Shown: in pieces, positions 18,808 to 27,115 of the stretch
Numbering within the stretch: position 1 is the stretch's first letter
Layout of the letters: each line of letters begins with the position of its first letter
Assembly: GCF_002135375.1 (NCBI RefSeq)
Contig: NZ_NEGH01000008.1
Span: forward strand, 1-64,000
Length of the DNA: 64,000 bases
Direction: 5' to 3'
From: Acinetobacter sp. ANC 4558
GTDB taxonomy: Bacteria; Pseudomonadota; Gammaproteobacteria; Pseudomonadales; Moraxellaceae
Notes under the pieces: generated by a model
The model's input: only the letters and a program-made list of their open reading frames with translations
Database searches by the model: none
Told to the model about the DNA's origin: nothing
Program-made: the position numbers and the translations under genes

Positions 18808-20505
18808 ATGATGTTGGCAGATCCAAGTAAAAAATATCGTCGTATGTACCAACGTGTCGATTTACCCGACCGTCAATGGCCAAATAATGAAATCAATAAA
18901 GCGCCTATTTGGATGAGTACCGATCTGCGTGATGGAAACCAAGCAATTTTCGAACCAATGGACATCGAAAAAAAATTCAAAATGTTCCAAATGTTGGTGA
19001 AAATTGGTTTTAAACATATTGAAATCGGGTTCCCTTCAGCATCTCAAGTGGATTTTGACTTTACTCGTCTCTTAATTGAAGGCGGCCATATTCCAGATGA
19101 TGTTTATATTGAAGTATTGGTACAAGCACGTGATCATTTAATCACACGTACTTTTGAAGCTTTGCAAGGTGCAAAACGTGCAATTGTTCATATTTATAAC
19201 TCAAACTCACCCACCTTCCGTCAAAAAGTATTGAATGTCGATGTTGCAGGTGCTAAACAACTTGCAATACATGCAGCCCAAAAAATTAAAGAACAAGCTG
19301 CATTACAGCCTGAAACAGACTGGATTTTCCAATACAGCCCAGAATGCTTTACTGCAACTGAATTAAATGTTGCAAAAGATGTCTGCGATGCAGTCACTGA
19401 AATTTGGGAAGCATCTCCTGAAAACAAAGTTATTTTAAACTTACCCGCAACGGTTGAAGTCTCTTCACCGAATGTTTATGCAGACCAAATCGAATGGATG
19501 CATCGTAATTTAGCCCGTCGTGATGGTGTTATTATTTCCGTACATTGTCACAATGACCGTGGCTGTGGCATTGCAGCATCTGAACTCGCAATAATGGCAG
19601 GTGCAGATCGTGTTGAAGGCTGTGTATTTGGTAATGGTGAGCGTACAGGTAATGTGGATGTTGCTGCTATTGCCTTAAATATGTACACTCAAGGTGTAGC
19701 ACCAGAATTAGATTTTTCTAATATTAACGAGATCATTGCGACGGTTGAAGAATGTACTGGTTTACCCGTACATCCACGCCATCCATATGCAGGTGATTTA
19801 GTCTTTACTGCATTTTCAGGTTCTCACCAAGATGCGATTAAAAAAGGCTTTGAATTCCAGAAAAATGAAGATATCTGGGATATGCCATATTTACCAATTG
19901 ATCCAAAAGATTTAGGTCGTGATTATGACGCTGTGATTCGTGTAAACTCACAATCTGGTAAAGGTGGTATTGCGTATTTATTAGAATCCAACTACAACGT
20001 AGTGTTACCTCGTCGCTTACAAATTGAATTCTCACAAATTGTTCAACACGTTGCTGATGAAGAAGGCGTAGAAGTTTCTGCTCAACAAATTTGGACGTTA
20101 TTTAAAGATACATATGTTGCTGCAAAAGATACGCATTATGTCACTAAAAACTATCGTTTATCTGATGAAAATGGAAATCAAGTCATTGAATTAGATATTG
20201 AAGTTAACGGTGAAACACAGCAACTTCGTGGTGAAGGAAATGGTCCAATTTCTGCAATTTTAAATGCACTTCAATTACCAATTGATGTCTTGAACTATGA
20301 AGAGCGTAGTATTAGCTCTGGCGCACATGCCAAAGCTTTAGCCCTAGTTGAATTACAAGTCAAAGGAACGGGGAAATCTGCATTTGGTGCAGGCGTACAT
20401 GACAATATTGTCACGTCGTCAATTGAAGCTATTATTGCAAGTACAAACCGTCTGATTGACCAAGGCGTACTGAGTACCAGTCAAGTAGTTGCTGCTGCGG
20501 TATAA
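18808..20505 (+). CDS. leuA: 2-isopropylmalate synthase
   Basis: This 565-residue enzyme is the long LeuA class. The N-terminal TIM barrel has DLRDGNQA and the metal ligands in HCHNDRGCGIAASELA. The C-terminal LeuA dimer/allosteric domain contains GEGNGPISAILNAL. It condenses acetyl-CoA with 2-oxoisovalerate, the first committed step of leucine synthesis. AAGGAG at 18795-18800 favours the tandem ATG at 18808 or 18811. I found no leucine-rich leader peptide in the 265 bp upstream. The gene is monocistronic, with a terminator at 20543. Confidence 0.96.
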   Translation: MMLADPSKKYRRMYQRVDLPDRQWPNNEINKAPIWMSTDLRDGNQAIFEPMDIEKKFKMFQMLVKIGFKHIEIGFPSASQVDFDFTRLLIEGGHIPDDVYIEVLVQARDHLITRTFEALQGAKRAIVHIYNSNSPTFRQKVLNVDVAGAKQLAIHAAQKIKEQAALQPETDWIFQYSPECFTATELNVAKDVCDAVTEIWEASPENKVILNLPATVEVSSPNVYADQIEWMHRNLARRDGVIISVHCHNDRGCGIAASELAIMAGADRVEGCVFGNGERTGNVDVAAIALNMYTQGVAPELDFSNINEIIATVEECTGLPVHPRHPYAGDLVFTAFSGSHQDAIKKGFEFQKNEDIWDMPYLPIDPKDLGRDYDAVIRVNSQSGKGGIAYLLESNYNVVLPRRLQIEFSQIVQHVADEEGVEVSAQQIWTLFKDTYVAAKDTHYVTKNYRLSDENGNQVIELDIEVNGETQQLRGEGNGPISAILNALQLPIDVLNYEERSISSGAHAKALALVELQVKGTGKSAFGAGVHDNIVTSSIEAIIASTNRLIDQGVLSTSQVVAAAV

Positions 20506-20542
20506 GCTAACGTAATTAGCTTTACCAATAAAATGACTTTAG

Positions 20543-20572
20543 AAAGGATACCCCAAGTGGTATCCTTTCACA
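20543..20572 (+). terminator. leuA terminator
   Basis: AAAGGATACC (20543-20552) and GGTATCCTTT (20559-20568) form a 10-bp stem ending in a short T tract. Confidence 0.78.
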
Positions 20573-20608
20573 CATTCATACTAAAAATTTTTAAGGCGAA
20601 TAACTCTC

Positions 20609-21769
20609 GTGTCTTTTCCAACTGATTCTGTCGGTCTAGTTAGCCCACAAAAGTTCATCTTTGAAGAAGCATTAGCACTTGAATGTGATCGTATTCTTCC
20701 ACGTTTTGAACTTATGGTAGAAACGTATGGACAACTTAATGCAGATAAATCTAATGCCATATTGATTTGTCACGCACTCTCTGGACATCATCATGCTGCT
20801 GGTTATCATCACGAAGATGATAAGAAACCAGGATGGTGGGATGCATGTATTGGCCCTGGAAAAGCAATTGATACTTCAAAGTTTTTTGTTGTTGCGCTAA
20901 ATAATATTGGTGGATGTAGCGGCTCGACTGGACCAACCTCTCCCAATCCTGAAAATGAAAATCGCCCATATGGCCCAGATTTCCCATTAGTCACTGTTCG
21001 TGATTGGGTAAAAACTCAAGCGATGCTTTCTGATCGTTTAGGGATTGAGATTTGGTATGCTGTAATAGGTGGTTCTTTAGGTGGAATGCAAGCATTACAA
21101 TGGTCGGTCGATTATCCAGATCGATTACAAAAATGCGTCATTATTGCCAGTGCCCCAAAATTATCTGCACAAAATATTGCTTTTAACGAAGTTGCTCGTC
21201 AATCTATTTTATCTGACCCTGACTTTTATAATGGTCGCTATTTAGAAAATGATAGTTATCCAAAGCGTGGATTAATTTTAGCACGCATGGTCGGACACAT
21301 TACCTATTTATCTGAAGAAGCTATGAAACAAAAATTTGGTCGAGACCTAAAGTCTGGTAAGTTTATGTATGGTTTTGATGTGGAGTTTCAAGTAGAAAGT
21401 TATTTACGCTATCAAGGTGAGCAATTTAGTCGTAATTTTGATGCCAATACTTATCTCATTATGACCAAAGCGCTCGATTATTTTGATCCTTCACGTGAAT
21501 ATGATTTATCTTTAACGAAAGCAATGGCACATACAAAGTGTCAGTTTTTAGTGATTTCCTTTACCACCGATTGGCGTTTTTCTCCTTCTCGATCACAAGA
21601 AATTGTTGATGTTTTAATTACAAATCACAAATCTGTCAGTTATTTAGATATTGATGCCGAACAAGGACATGATTCTTTCCTGTTCCCAATTCCTTTATAT
21701 GTTAAATCATTACGTGCATTTTTAGGGGGTGAGGACCATCTTAAATCTACATCATTGGAGGCAGTTTAA
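20609..21769 (+). CDS. metX: Homoserine O-acetyltransferase
   Basis: This is a 386-residue alpha/beta hydrolase-fold acyltransferase of the MetX family. The nucleophile-elbow motif is [12 protein letters not shown]. The [12 protein letters not shown] oxyanion region and the C-terminal Asp/His (TTDWRFSP and EQGHDSFL) complete the triad. It acetylates (or succinylates) homoserine at the start of methionine synthesis. The start codon is GTG, with AAGG 13 bp upstream. The stop codon overlaps the start of metW as TAATG, so the two are translationally coupled. Acyl specificity cannot be read by eye. Confidence 0.94.
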   Translation: MSFPTDSVGLVSPQKFIFEEALALECDRILPRFELMVETYGQLNADKSNAILICHALSGHHHAAGYHHEDDKKPGWWDACIGPGKAIDTSKFFVVALNNIGGCSGSTGPTSPNPENENRPYGPDFPLVTVRDWVKTQAMLSDRLGIEIWYAVIGGSLGGMQALQWSVDYPDRLQKCVIIASAPKLSAQNIAFNEVARQSILSDPDFYNGRYLENDSYPKRGLILARMVGHITYLSEEAMKQKFGRDLKSGKFMYGFDVEFQVESYLRYQGEQFSRNFDANTYLIMTKALDYFDPSREYDLSLTKAMAHTKCQFLVISFTTDWRFSPSRSQEIVDVLITNHKSVSYLDIDAEQGHDSFLFPIPLYVKSLRAFLGGEDHLKSTSLEAV

Positions 21770-22362
21770 TGCGTATAGACCATCAACTTGCTGAAACATG
21801 GATTAAGCCAGATTCCAGCGTTCTAGACTTAGGGTGTGGTGACGGTACACTATTGACTCACATGAGCAAAAAGCATAATATTCGAGCATATGGATTAGAA
21901 ATTGATCAAGACAAGATTGCAATTGCAATCAGTAAAGGGTTAAATATTATCCAGCAAGACTTGAATTTAGGTTTGAGCCGTTTTGCCGATCAGTCTTTTG
22001 ACTATGTTGTCATGGCTCAAGCTTTACAAGCCGTTGATGCACCAGATGTATTATTACGTGATATGGTTCGTGTTGGAAAACAAGCGATTATTACATTTCC
22101 AAACTTTGCACATTGGAAGACACGCTCTTTCTTAGCATTGAAAGGAAAAATGCCTGTTTCCGAAGCATTACCATATATGTGGTACAATACACCCAATATT
22201 CATTTATGTACTTTCCGTGATTTTGAAGCACTTTGTGCTGAAAATAATATTCGGATTATTAATCGACTTGCCGTAAATGGGAACCAACAAGACAGTTTAC
22301 TGAGTAAATATATTCCTAACCTGTTTGGTGAAGTCGCAATTTATCGAGTGAGCGCTCTATGA
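21769..22362 (+). CDS. metW: MetW, methyltransferase-like methionine biosynthesis protein
   Basis: The 197-residue protein has the MetW start pattern: DHQLAETWIKPDSSVLDLGCGDGTLL with the SAM motif DLGCGDG. ISKGLNIIQQDLNLGLSRFADQSFDYV and ALPYMWYNTPNIHLCT follow. MetW is an obligate partner of MetX in several proteobacteria and is thought to form a complex with it. The 1-base overlap with metX and the 4-base ATGA overlap with the Sel1 gene make a tightly coupled three-gene unit. Confidence 0.95.
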   Translation: MRIDHQLAETWIKPDSSVLDLGCGDGTLLTHMSKKHNIRAYGLEIDQDKIAIAISKGLNIIQQDLNLGLSRFADQSFDYVVMAQALQAVDAPDVLLRDMVRVGKQAIITFPNFAHWKTRSFLALKGKMPVSEALPYMWYNTPNIHLCTFRDFEALCAENNIRIINRLAVNGNQQDSLLSKYIPNLFGEVAIYRVSAL

Positions 22363-22946
22363 AAAAATTACTACTCAATACAACTATATTATTTAGCCTT
22401 TTTGGTGTGGCGCATGCAGATTTGGTTCAACCATCTTCATCTGTTTCGAGTCAAGCAGCAAAATATGCCGTAATGGATCTTCAGAATTTAGCAAAAGCTG
22501 CTCAAGCTGGACAACCTGGTGCACAATTTTACTTAGCAACCAAATATCAGCAAGGCAAAGATGTCCCTCAAGATTTACGTAAAGCCTTTGCATTCTACAA
22601 AGCTGCAGCAGATCAAGGATTATCTTCAGCACAACTGAACGTAGGTCGTATGCTTGCAGATGGCATTGGCACTCAAAAAGATGAAGTTCTAGCGCGTAAA
22701 TACTTTGAAAAAGCAGCAAGTCATGGTGATAACCGTGCAAGCTTCAATCTTGCCGTAATGGAAGAAAAGAAAAATAACTTCATTGGTGCATATCAGTGGT
22801 ATGAACTTTCTACACGTGATGGCATGTTAGACAATAAGGTCATTACATTGTCTGAAGGTAAGAAAACTGCACTTGCAGCAAACTTAACGCAAGATCAGAT
22901 TCGTCAAGCGCGTGACCGTGCGGATCAATGGATTCAAGCACAATAA
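22359..22946 (+). CDS. Sel1-repeat (tetratricopeptide-like) secreted protein
   Basis: The product is 195 residues with a signal peptide (MKKLLLNTTILFSLFGVAHA). At least two to three Sel1-like repeats are readable: AQFYLATKYQQGKDVPQDLRKAFAFY (in part AQFYLATKYQQG), then AQLNVGRMLADGIGTQKDE, then ASFNLAVMEEKKNNFIGAYQWY. Such repeats mediate protein-protein contacts in the periplasm. ATG overlaps the metW stop as ATGA, so it is translated from the met message, although no role in methionine synthesis is known to me. A strong terminator follows. Confidence 0.88.
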   Translation: MKKLLLNTTILFSLFGVAHADLVQPSSSVSSQAAKYAVMDLQNLAKAAQAGQPGAQFYLATKYQQGKDVPQDLRKAFAFYKAAADQGLSSAQLNVGRMLADGIGTQKDEVLARKYFEKAASHGDNRASFNLAVMEEKKNNFIGAYQWYELSTRDGMLDNKVITLSEGKKTALAANLTQDQIRQARDRADQWIQAQ

Positions 22947-22959
22947 TCGCTGTTTTTTT

Positions 22960-22986
22960 AAAAAGCACCTTAAGGTGCTTTTTTTA
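22960..22986 (+). terminator. Terminator of the metX-metW-Sel1 unit
   Basis: AAAAAGCACC (22960-22969) and GGTGCTTTTT (22974-22983) flank a TTAA loop and run into T residues. Confidence 0.92.
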
Positions 22987-23003
22987 TATCTTATGGAATC
23001 AAA

Positions 23004-23378
23004 ATGATACAGTATCTTCATCTTATACACGACACTCGTGTCTTAATTCTGCCGAAGTCGAATACTAGCCAATATTCGCTTCATAATATCCATAACTTAA
23101 TGGACCTCGCTTTTAGTACTCAAGCAGAGTTATTGGTATTGCCTATTGAACATTTTGATGACTCATTTTTTCAATTGAATACTCAAATTGCTGGGGAGTT
23201 TATTCAAAAATTTATAAATTATAAAATCAGGCTTGCATTTCTAGGCAATATCGATAAGTTCTTGCATCAGAGCAAGGCTTTCACGGATTTTGTATATGAA
23301 TCAAACTTAGGAGCATCTTGTTGGTTTGTTCAGAATATAGATGAACTCAAACAAAAACTGAGTATGTATAAAGCTTAA
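23004..23378 (+). CDS. DUF4180-like protein
   Basis: The 124-residue protein has no signal peptide. The pattern AGEFIQKFINYKIRLAFLGNID followed by FVYESNLGASCWFVQNIDELKQKL matches the DUF4180 layout as I know it, including the ESN-G-xx-WF block near the C-terminus. Family function is unknown. The gene is free-standing between the met-unit terminator and rdgB, with no clear ribosome site other than an A-rich stretch. Confidence 0.7.
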   Translation: MIQYLHLIHDTRVLILPKSNTSQYSLHNIHNLMDLAFSTQAELLVLPIEHFDDSFFQLNTQIAGEFIQKFINYKIRLAFLGNIDKFLHQSKAFTDFVYESNLGASCWFVQNIDELKQKLSMYKA

Positions 23379-23499
23379 ATCAAGCTTATTTCATAGAGTA
23401 TAAGCAAACCATTTACCTTGTTTAGACACAGATTTAATTAAAATCGTTTATCAGAAATCGGCTAAAATAGCTTTCATTATTTAACTGAGGATGAGTGAA

Positions 23500-24126
23500 A
23501 TGTCTGCACAAGATTGGTTATCTCAAGGAACATTGGTACTAGCAAGCAATAATAAAGGCAAAATTGCTGAGTTTGAAAAATTATTTGCTGAGCTTGATTT
23601 ACCAGTCGATGTCATTCCACAAGGTCAACTCAATATTGAAGATGCGATTGAAGATGGCTTAAGTTTTATTGAAAATGCCATTATTAAGGCGCGACATGCA
23701 TCTCGAATTTCAGGAAACCCAGCCATTGCAGATGATTCTGGCATTTGCGTTCCAATATTAGGTGGTGCACCAGGTATTTATTCGGCTCGTTATGCTGGTG
23801 AACATGGCAATGATGCTGAAAATAATGAAAAGTTATTAACGAATTTAAAACCATTTCGCAAAGACCAGCAAGCCATTGAAGGAATGTTTGTCTGTGTTCT
23901 TGCTTTAGTTCAGCATGCAGATGATCCATTACCTCAAATTTTCCAAGGGATTTGGGTTGGTGAGGTTTTGGAACAAGCACGTGGTGAAAATGGTTTCGGG
24001 TATGACCCTCTATTTTTATTACCAGAACTTGGACTTTCTAGTGCAGAAATGACTAAAGATGAAAAAAATAAAATTAGCCATCGTGGACAAGCTATGCAAC
24101 TATTCAGAGCAAGTTTACAAAAATAA
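23500..24126 (+). CDS. rdgB: XTP/dITP pyrophosphatase (non-canonical purine NTP hydrolase)
   Basis: The protein is 208 residues from the ATG at 23500. An ATG at 23491 directly abuts GAGG (23487-23490), whereas 23500 lies at proper spacing. Family motifs are the N-terminal LASNNKGKIAEF, FIENAIIKARHAS, ADDSGICV with GAPGIYSARYAG, and GFGYDPLF. It hydrolyses deaminated purine triphosphates such as dITP and XTP to the monophosphate, keeping them out of DNA. It ends before a long hairpin shared with the convergent transporter gene. Confidence 0.96.
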   Translation: MSAQDWLSQGTLVLASNNKGKIAEFEKLFAELDLPVDVIPQGQLNIEDAIEDGLSFIENAIIKARHASRISGNPAIADDSGICVPILGGAPGIYSARYAGEHGNDAENNEKLLTNLKPFRKDQQAIEGMFVCVLALVQHADDPLPQIFQGIWVGEVLEQARGENGFGYDPLFLLPELGLSSAEMTKDEKNKISHRGQAMQLFRASLQK

Positions 24127-24158
24127 TCTTATTTAAAAACGCCTCATGAAAATAAATA

Positions 24159-24200
24159 TATCATCCTTTTTTATCTACTTTTAAGTAAAAAAGGATGATA
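24159..24200. terminator. Bidirectional terminator between rdgB and the AEC transporter gene
   Basis: A 15-bp perfect stem (24159-24173 with 24186-24200) carries T-rich and A-rich tracts inside the arms and sits between convergent genes. Confidence 0.8.
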
Positions 24201-24208
24201 TTAACAAC

Positions 24209-25090
24209 TTAAAATAAATGTAAAATTACACCATATAACAATACAATGACACAGCTTACAATGGTTCCAGAAGCAATCATCTTCGCTGAGTCACCTGTTC
24301 CATGATAATACGTTTCCAAAGCGACAATATTCGCAGCAGGCGGTAAACAAAATAATAAGAACATCACCCCAATATAATGTTCAATATTTGGAATAGGTAA
24401 CCAAAAATAGGTTAATGTGCAAATGACAATACCACATCCTATTTTGTAAATTGCCATATAAAGACTATTTATAAAGTCATCTAAATAGACTTTGGTACGG
24501 CGTAGCCAAATACCCAAAATACACATTCCAGAAAAACTCATCCCCACTTTTGCACAGCTATAAAGTAAGTCAATCCAAACATGGTTTGGATAATTTTGTA
24601 ATCCAATCATCCGACAACTCAAGGCAATGATAATTGCGATAATTGGTGGAGATTTCAATACTTTATTTAAAAGCTTCCATATTGACTCTTGCTCAGAACT
24701 TAATGCTGTAACTGCCCAAATATTACCAAAGATCGACCCTCCAATATAAATTGCAACAATAGGTGCACTGACTGATGGACCAAATAAAGCAATTGCAAAT
24801 GGAAAACCTAACCATGCCATATTGACATAACTAAAGCACAACGCTTCTAATGGTTTTTGAGTAAGCAGTTTGTAGAGATAAAATAAAATAATAGAAACAA
24901 AAAAACTAAATATAATGAGACTTAAGCTGCCAGCTTGATAAAAAACCAAGTTATACACAATAACAACAGGAATAAAAAATTTAGCCAATACGCTCGATAA
25001 AACTTTTTTAAGTGTTATTGTTGCTAAATCCATGATTTGTGCAATCAATAAGCCACATAAAAATGCACATAATGGAAGTATTAAACTCAC
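24209..25090 (-). CDS. AEC-family (auxin efflux carrier-like) transporter
   Basis: The product is 293 residues with about ten hydrophobic segments. Conserved features of the AEC/MdcF family are the SYVNMAWLGFPFAIALFG stretch and the C-terminal PPAANIVALETYYHGTG motif. The start is GTG at 25090, supported by AAAGGA 8 bp upstream. These inner-membrane carriers move organic anions such as malate or malonate. Cargo here is unknown. It is divergent from tatA, with a palindrome between them. Confidence 0.85.
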   Translation of the reverse strand: MSLILPLCAFLCGLLIAQIMDLATITLKKVLSSVLAKFFIPVVIVYNLVFYQAGSLSLIIFSFFVSIILFYLYKLLTQKPLEALCFSYVNMAWLGFPFAIALFGPSVSAPIVAIYIGGSIFGNIWAVTALSSEQESIWKLLNKVLKSPPIIAIIIALSCRMIGLQNYPNHVWIDLLYSCAKVGMSFSGMCILGIWLRRTKVYLDDFINSLYMAIYKIGCGIVICTLTYFWLPIPNIEHYIGVMFLLFCLPPAANIVALETYYHGTGDSAKMIASGTIVSCVIVLLYGVILHLF

Positions 25091-25130
25091 GAATTTATCC
25101 TTTTTACATCATGTGAATATGCTAACACTT

Positions 25131-25147
25131 ATTCTCAACATGAGAAT
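25131..25147. promoter_or_regulatory. Perfect palindrome in the AEC/tatA divergent promoter region
   Basis: ATTCTCA-ACA-TGAGAAT is an exact 7-3-7 inverted repeat, 41 bp from the transporter start and 88 bp before tatA. It looks like a dimeric regulator site; the regulator is unknown. Confidence 0.4.
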
Positions 25148-25234
25148 CAATTTCTTTATGCCGTCTAAAAACTGTCACATCAATGTCATAAATTCCTGTT
25201 GAGATGTGCTCACAATTCAAACAAGGACTTTCAA

Positions 25235-25456
25235 ATGGCTGGTTTATCAGTTTGGCATGTTGTAATTTTTGCAATTGTTGTCATTTTACTCTTTGGTACA
25301 ACAAAGCTCAAAAATTTAGGAAAAGATATTGGTGGTGCTGTTAAAGACTTTAAAAAGTCAATTCGTGAAGATGATGTTTCAACTCAAAATCAATTAGAAC
25401 ATCCTAAGCCAACTCAAATAGATGTAAATCATATAGATACATCAATAAAAAGCTAA
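25235..25456 (+). CDS. tatA: TatA, pore-forming subunit of twin-arginine translocase
   Basis: The protein is 73 residues from ATG 25235, chosen because AAGGA at 25223-25227 precedes it and because TatA proteins start directly with the membrane helix ([21 protein letters not shown]). The amphipathic helix with [21 protein letters not shown] follows. TatA oligomers complete the channel that exports folded proteins. It is the first gene of tatABC; the gap to tatB is 12 bp. Confidence 0.95.
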   Translation: MAGLSVWHVVIFAIVVILLFGTTKLKNLGKDIGGAVKDFKKSIREDDVSTQNQLEHPKPTQIDVNHIDTSIKS

Positions 25457-25468
25457 GAGTAATCGTTC

Positions 25469-25873
25469 ATGCTCAATATAGGAATGACCGAAATTTTGGT
25501 CTTTAGCATTATTGCTTTATTAGTTTTAGGGCCTGAAAAACTACCCGAAGCTATACGCTTTATTGCAAAGTGGTATCATCACATTAAAAGAACTATTCAC
25601 AATGTACAATATGATTTAGATCGTGAATTGCGCCTTTCTGAATTACGTGAACAAATACAAGATGAAATGAAAAAAATCCAAGAATTAGAAATCAAAATGC
25701 AAAAGCAACTAAATAATCAAGCAATATCAAAGCCGATTTCTAGCCTAGAAATGACTAAAAAACGAATGGATTTTAACCTCTACCCACAATGTCCTATTCA
25801 ATATCAATTCATAACGAATGCTCATCGTGAAATACCGCGTTGTCCTTATACTCAGATAACACCAACCTTTTAA
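25469..25873 (+). CDS. tatB: TatB, receptor-complex subunit of twin-arginine translocase
   Basis: The 134-residue product has the TatB hallmark N-terminus: a short helix MLNIGMTEILVFSIIALLVLGPEKLPEAIRF with the GPEKLP hinge. A long amphipathic coiled region (ELRLSELREQIQDEMKKIQEL) follows, then a poorly conserved tail with two cysteines. With TatC it forms the docking site for RR signal peptides. A 43-bp gap separates it from tatC. Confidence 0.93.
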   Translation: MLNIGMTEILVFSIIALLVLGPEKLPEAIRFIAKWYHHIKRTIHNVQYDLDRELRLSELREQIQDEMKKIQELEIKMQKQLNNQAISKPISSLEMTKKRMDFNLYPQCPIQYQFITNAHREIPRCPYTQITPTF

Positions 25874-25916
25874 AATCAATTAACTAAATAAGTTTCCTCG
25901 ACAATCAGGTTGTAGT

Positions 25917-26702
25917 ATGAAATCAATAACATCACCTCACTCTGTCAAAAATATAGAAAAAGAGTCAGAATTATTAACGCAAATGCCTATCACTCAACAT
26001 TTGATTATTTTAAGAAAACATGTTTTCAGAATTGTCGTGGTTTTGTTATTGCTATTTTTTTGCTTGTTGCCCTTTGCAAATACGACCTATCAATTATTAT
26101 CTGAACCACTTCGTGCACAGCTTCCTATCCATTCAACCATGATCGCCACAGATGTTACAGCAACATTTATGGCCCCCTTTAAACTCAACTTCTTTGTTGC
26201 TTTACTCTTAGCAATGCCTTTTATTCTTTATCAATTATGGTCATATGTACAACCTGCCCTATATCAAAAAGAAAAAGCATTCGCCCTTCCAATGCTCATT
26301 GGAAGTATTGCACTTTTTTATATTGGTATTGCTTTTGCTTATTGTGTTGCTCTACCTTCAATACTTCATTTTTTTATTCATATTTCACCTGAAACCGTAG
26401 CACCAATGACCGATATCAATAGCTATTTAAGTTTTTGCTTAAAGCTTTTTCTAGTTTTTGGATTTACCTTTGAAATTCCAATGATTACCCTTTTATCCGT
26501 CCTAATTGGAATAGTGACCACTCAACAATTGGTTGCAAAACGTCGCTTTATTATTGTGGGTTGTTTTTTTATTGCCATGTTTGTAACCCCACCCGATGCC
26601 CTCTCGATGATAATGCTCGCTATTCCCATGTGGATGCTCTTTGAATTTGGCTTACTGCTCTCAAAAATCATTGAAAAACGTATACAACTCAAATCATCTT
26701 AA
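25917..26702 (+). CDS. tatC: TatC, signal-peptide-binding core of twin-arginine translocase
   Basis: The product is 261 residues with six membrane helices. Signatures are the N-terminal MPITQHLIILRKHVFRI (the conserved L-R region), PFKLNFFVALLLAMPFILYQLW, FGFTFEIPMITLLSVLIGIV and FVTPPDALSMIMLAIPMW. TatC binds the twin-arginine motif of substrates at the inner membrane. No terminator was seen after it. A likely client, the PhoX-type protein, is encoded 4.6 kb downstream. Confidence 0.96.
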   Translation: MKSITSPHSVKNIEKESELLTQMPITQHLIILRKHVFRIVVVLLLLFFCLLPFANTTYQLLSEPLRAQLPIHSTMIATDVTATFMAPFKLNFFVALLLAMPFILYQLWSYVQPALYQKEKAFALPMLIGSIALFYIGIAFAYCVALPSILHFFIHISPETVAPMTDINSYLSFCLKLFLVFGFTFEIPMITLLSVLIGIVTTQQLVAKRRFIIVGCFFIAMFVTPPDALSMIMLAIPMWMLFEFGLLLSKIIEKRIQLKSS

Positions 26703-27115
26703 GGCTAAAGTTACATATTTTTAGGAACAACCGCACCTAATCTTAATCTCTAGATGATGTGCAATGACCCAATCTTGTTGAATTTAATAATGAACACACC
26801 TTAAATCTAAATACCATAGAAAATACATCTTTAAATATAGACTATGATTCAAAAAAACTTAGAGAACACATGATCAAGATCGATACAAAAGCCCAAAATC
26901 AAACCTACAATTGATATGGAATGAAATGTTTCGATTATTCTAGGTCTTAGTCGATAAATAATTTTGGCTTTGAAGAGAAGAATTATTCCATAAGATCTGA
27001 ATTATTTTTAATCAAAACGATAAATAAATATGCTTTTATAAAGAAAAATGTCAACTCAGAACAAATGATAACAATAACGCAATATATAATGATTCTCATT
27101 TAAAATGTATATTTT
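26703..27115. other. Intergenic region between tatC and the third TonB receptor
   Basis: This 413-bp A/T-rich gap ends in the receptor's promoter with a strong Fur-box candidate (27085-27103). A looser AATGATAA element sits at about 27064. Nothing else stands out, and no terminator is obvious behind tatC. Confidence 0.5.
27085..27103. promoter_or_regulatory. Fur box upstream of the FhuE-like receptor gene
   Basis: TATAATGATTCTCATTTAA matches about 13-14 of 19 positions of the Fur consensus and contains the characteristic AATGAGAATCATTA core on the minus strand. It ends 12 bp before the ATG, overlapping the expected promoter or ribosome-binding region. Confidence 0.7.

Noticed and set aside
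22393..22740. 115-codon open frame on the minus strand inside the Sel1-repeat gene
   Set aside because: It is fully antisense to a well-supported gene, has no family features and no upstream ribosome site; a shadow frame.
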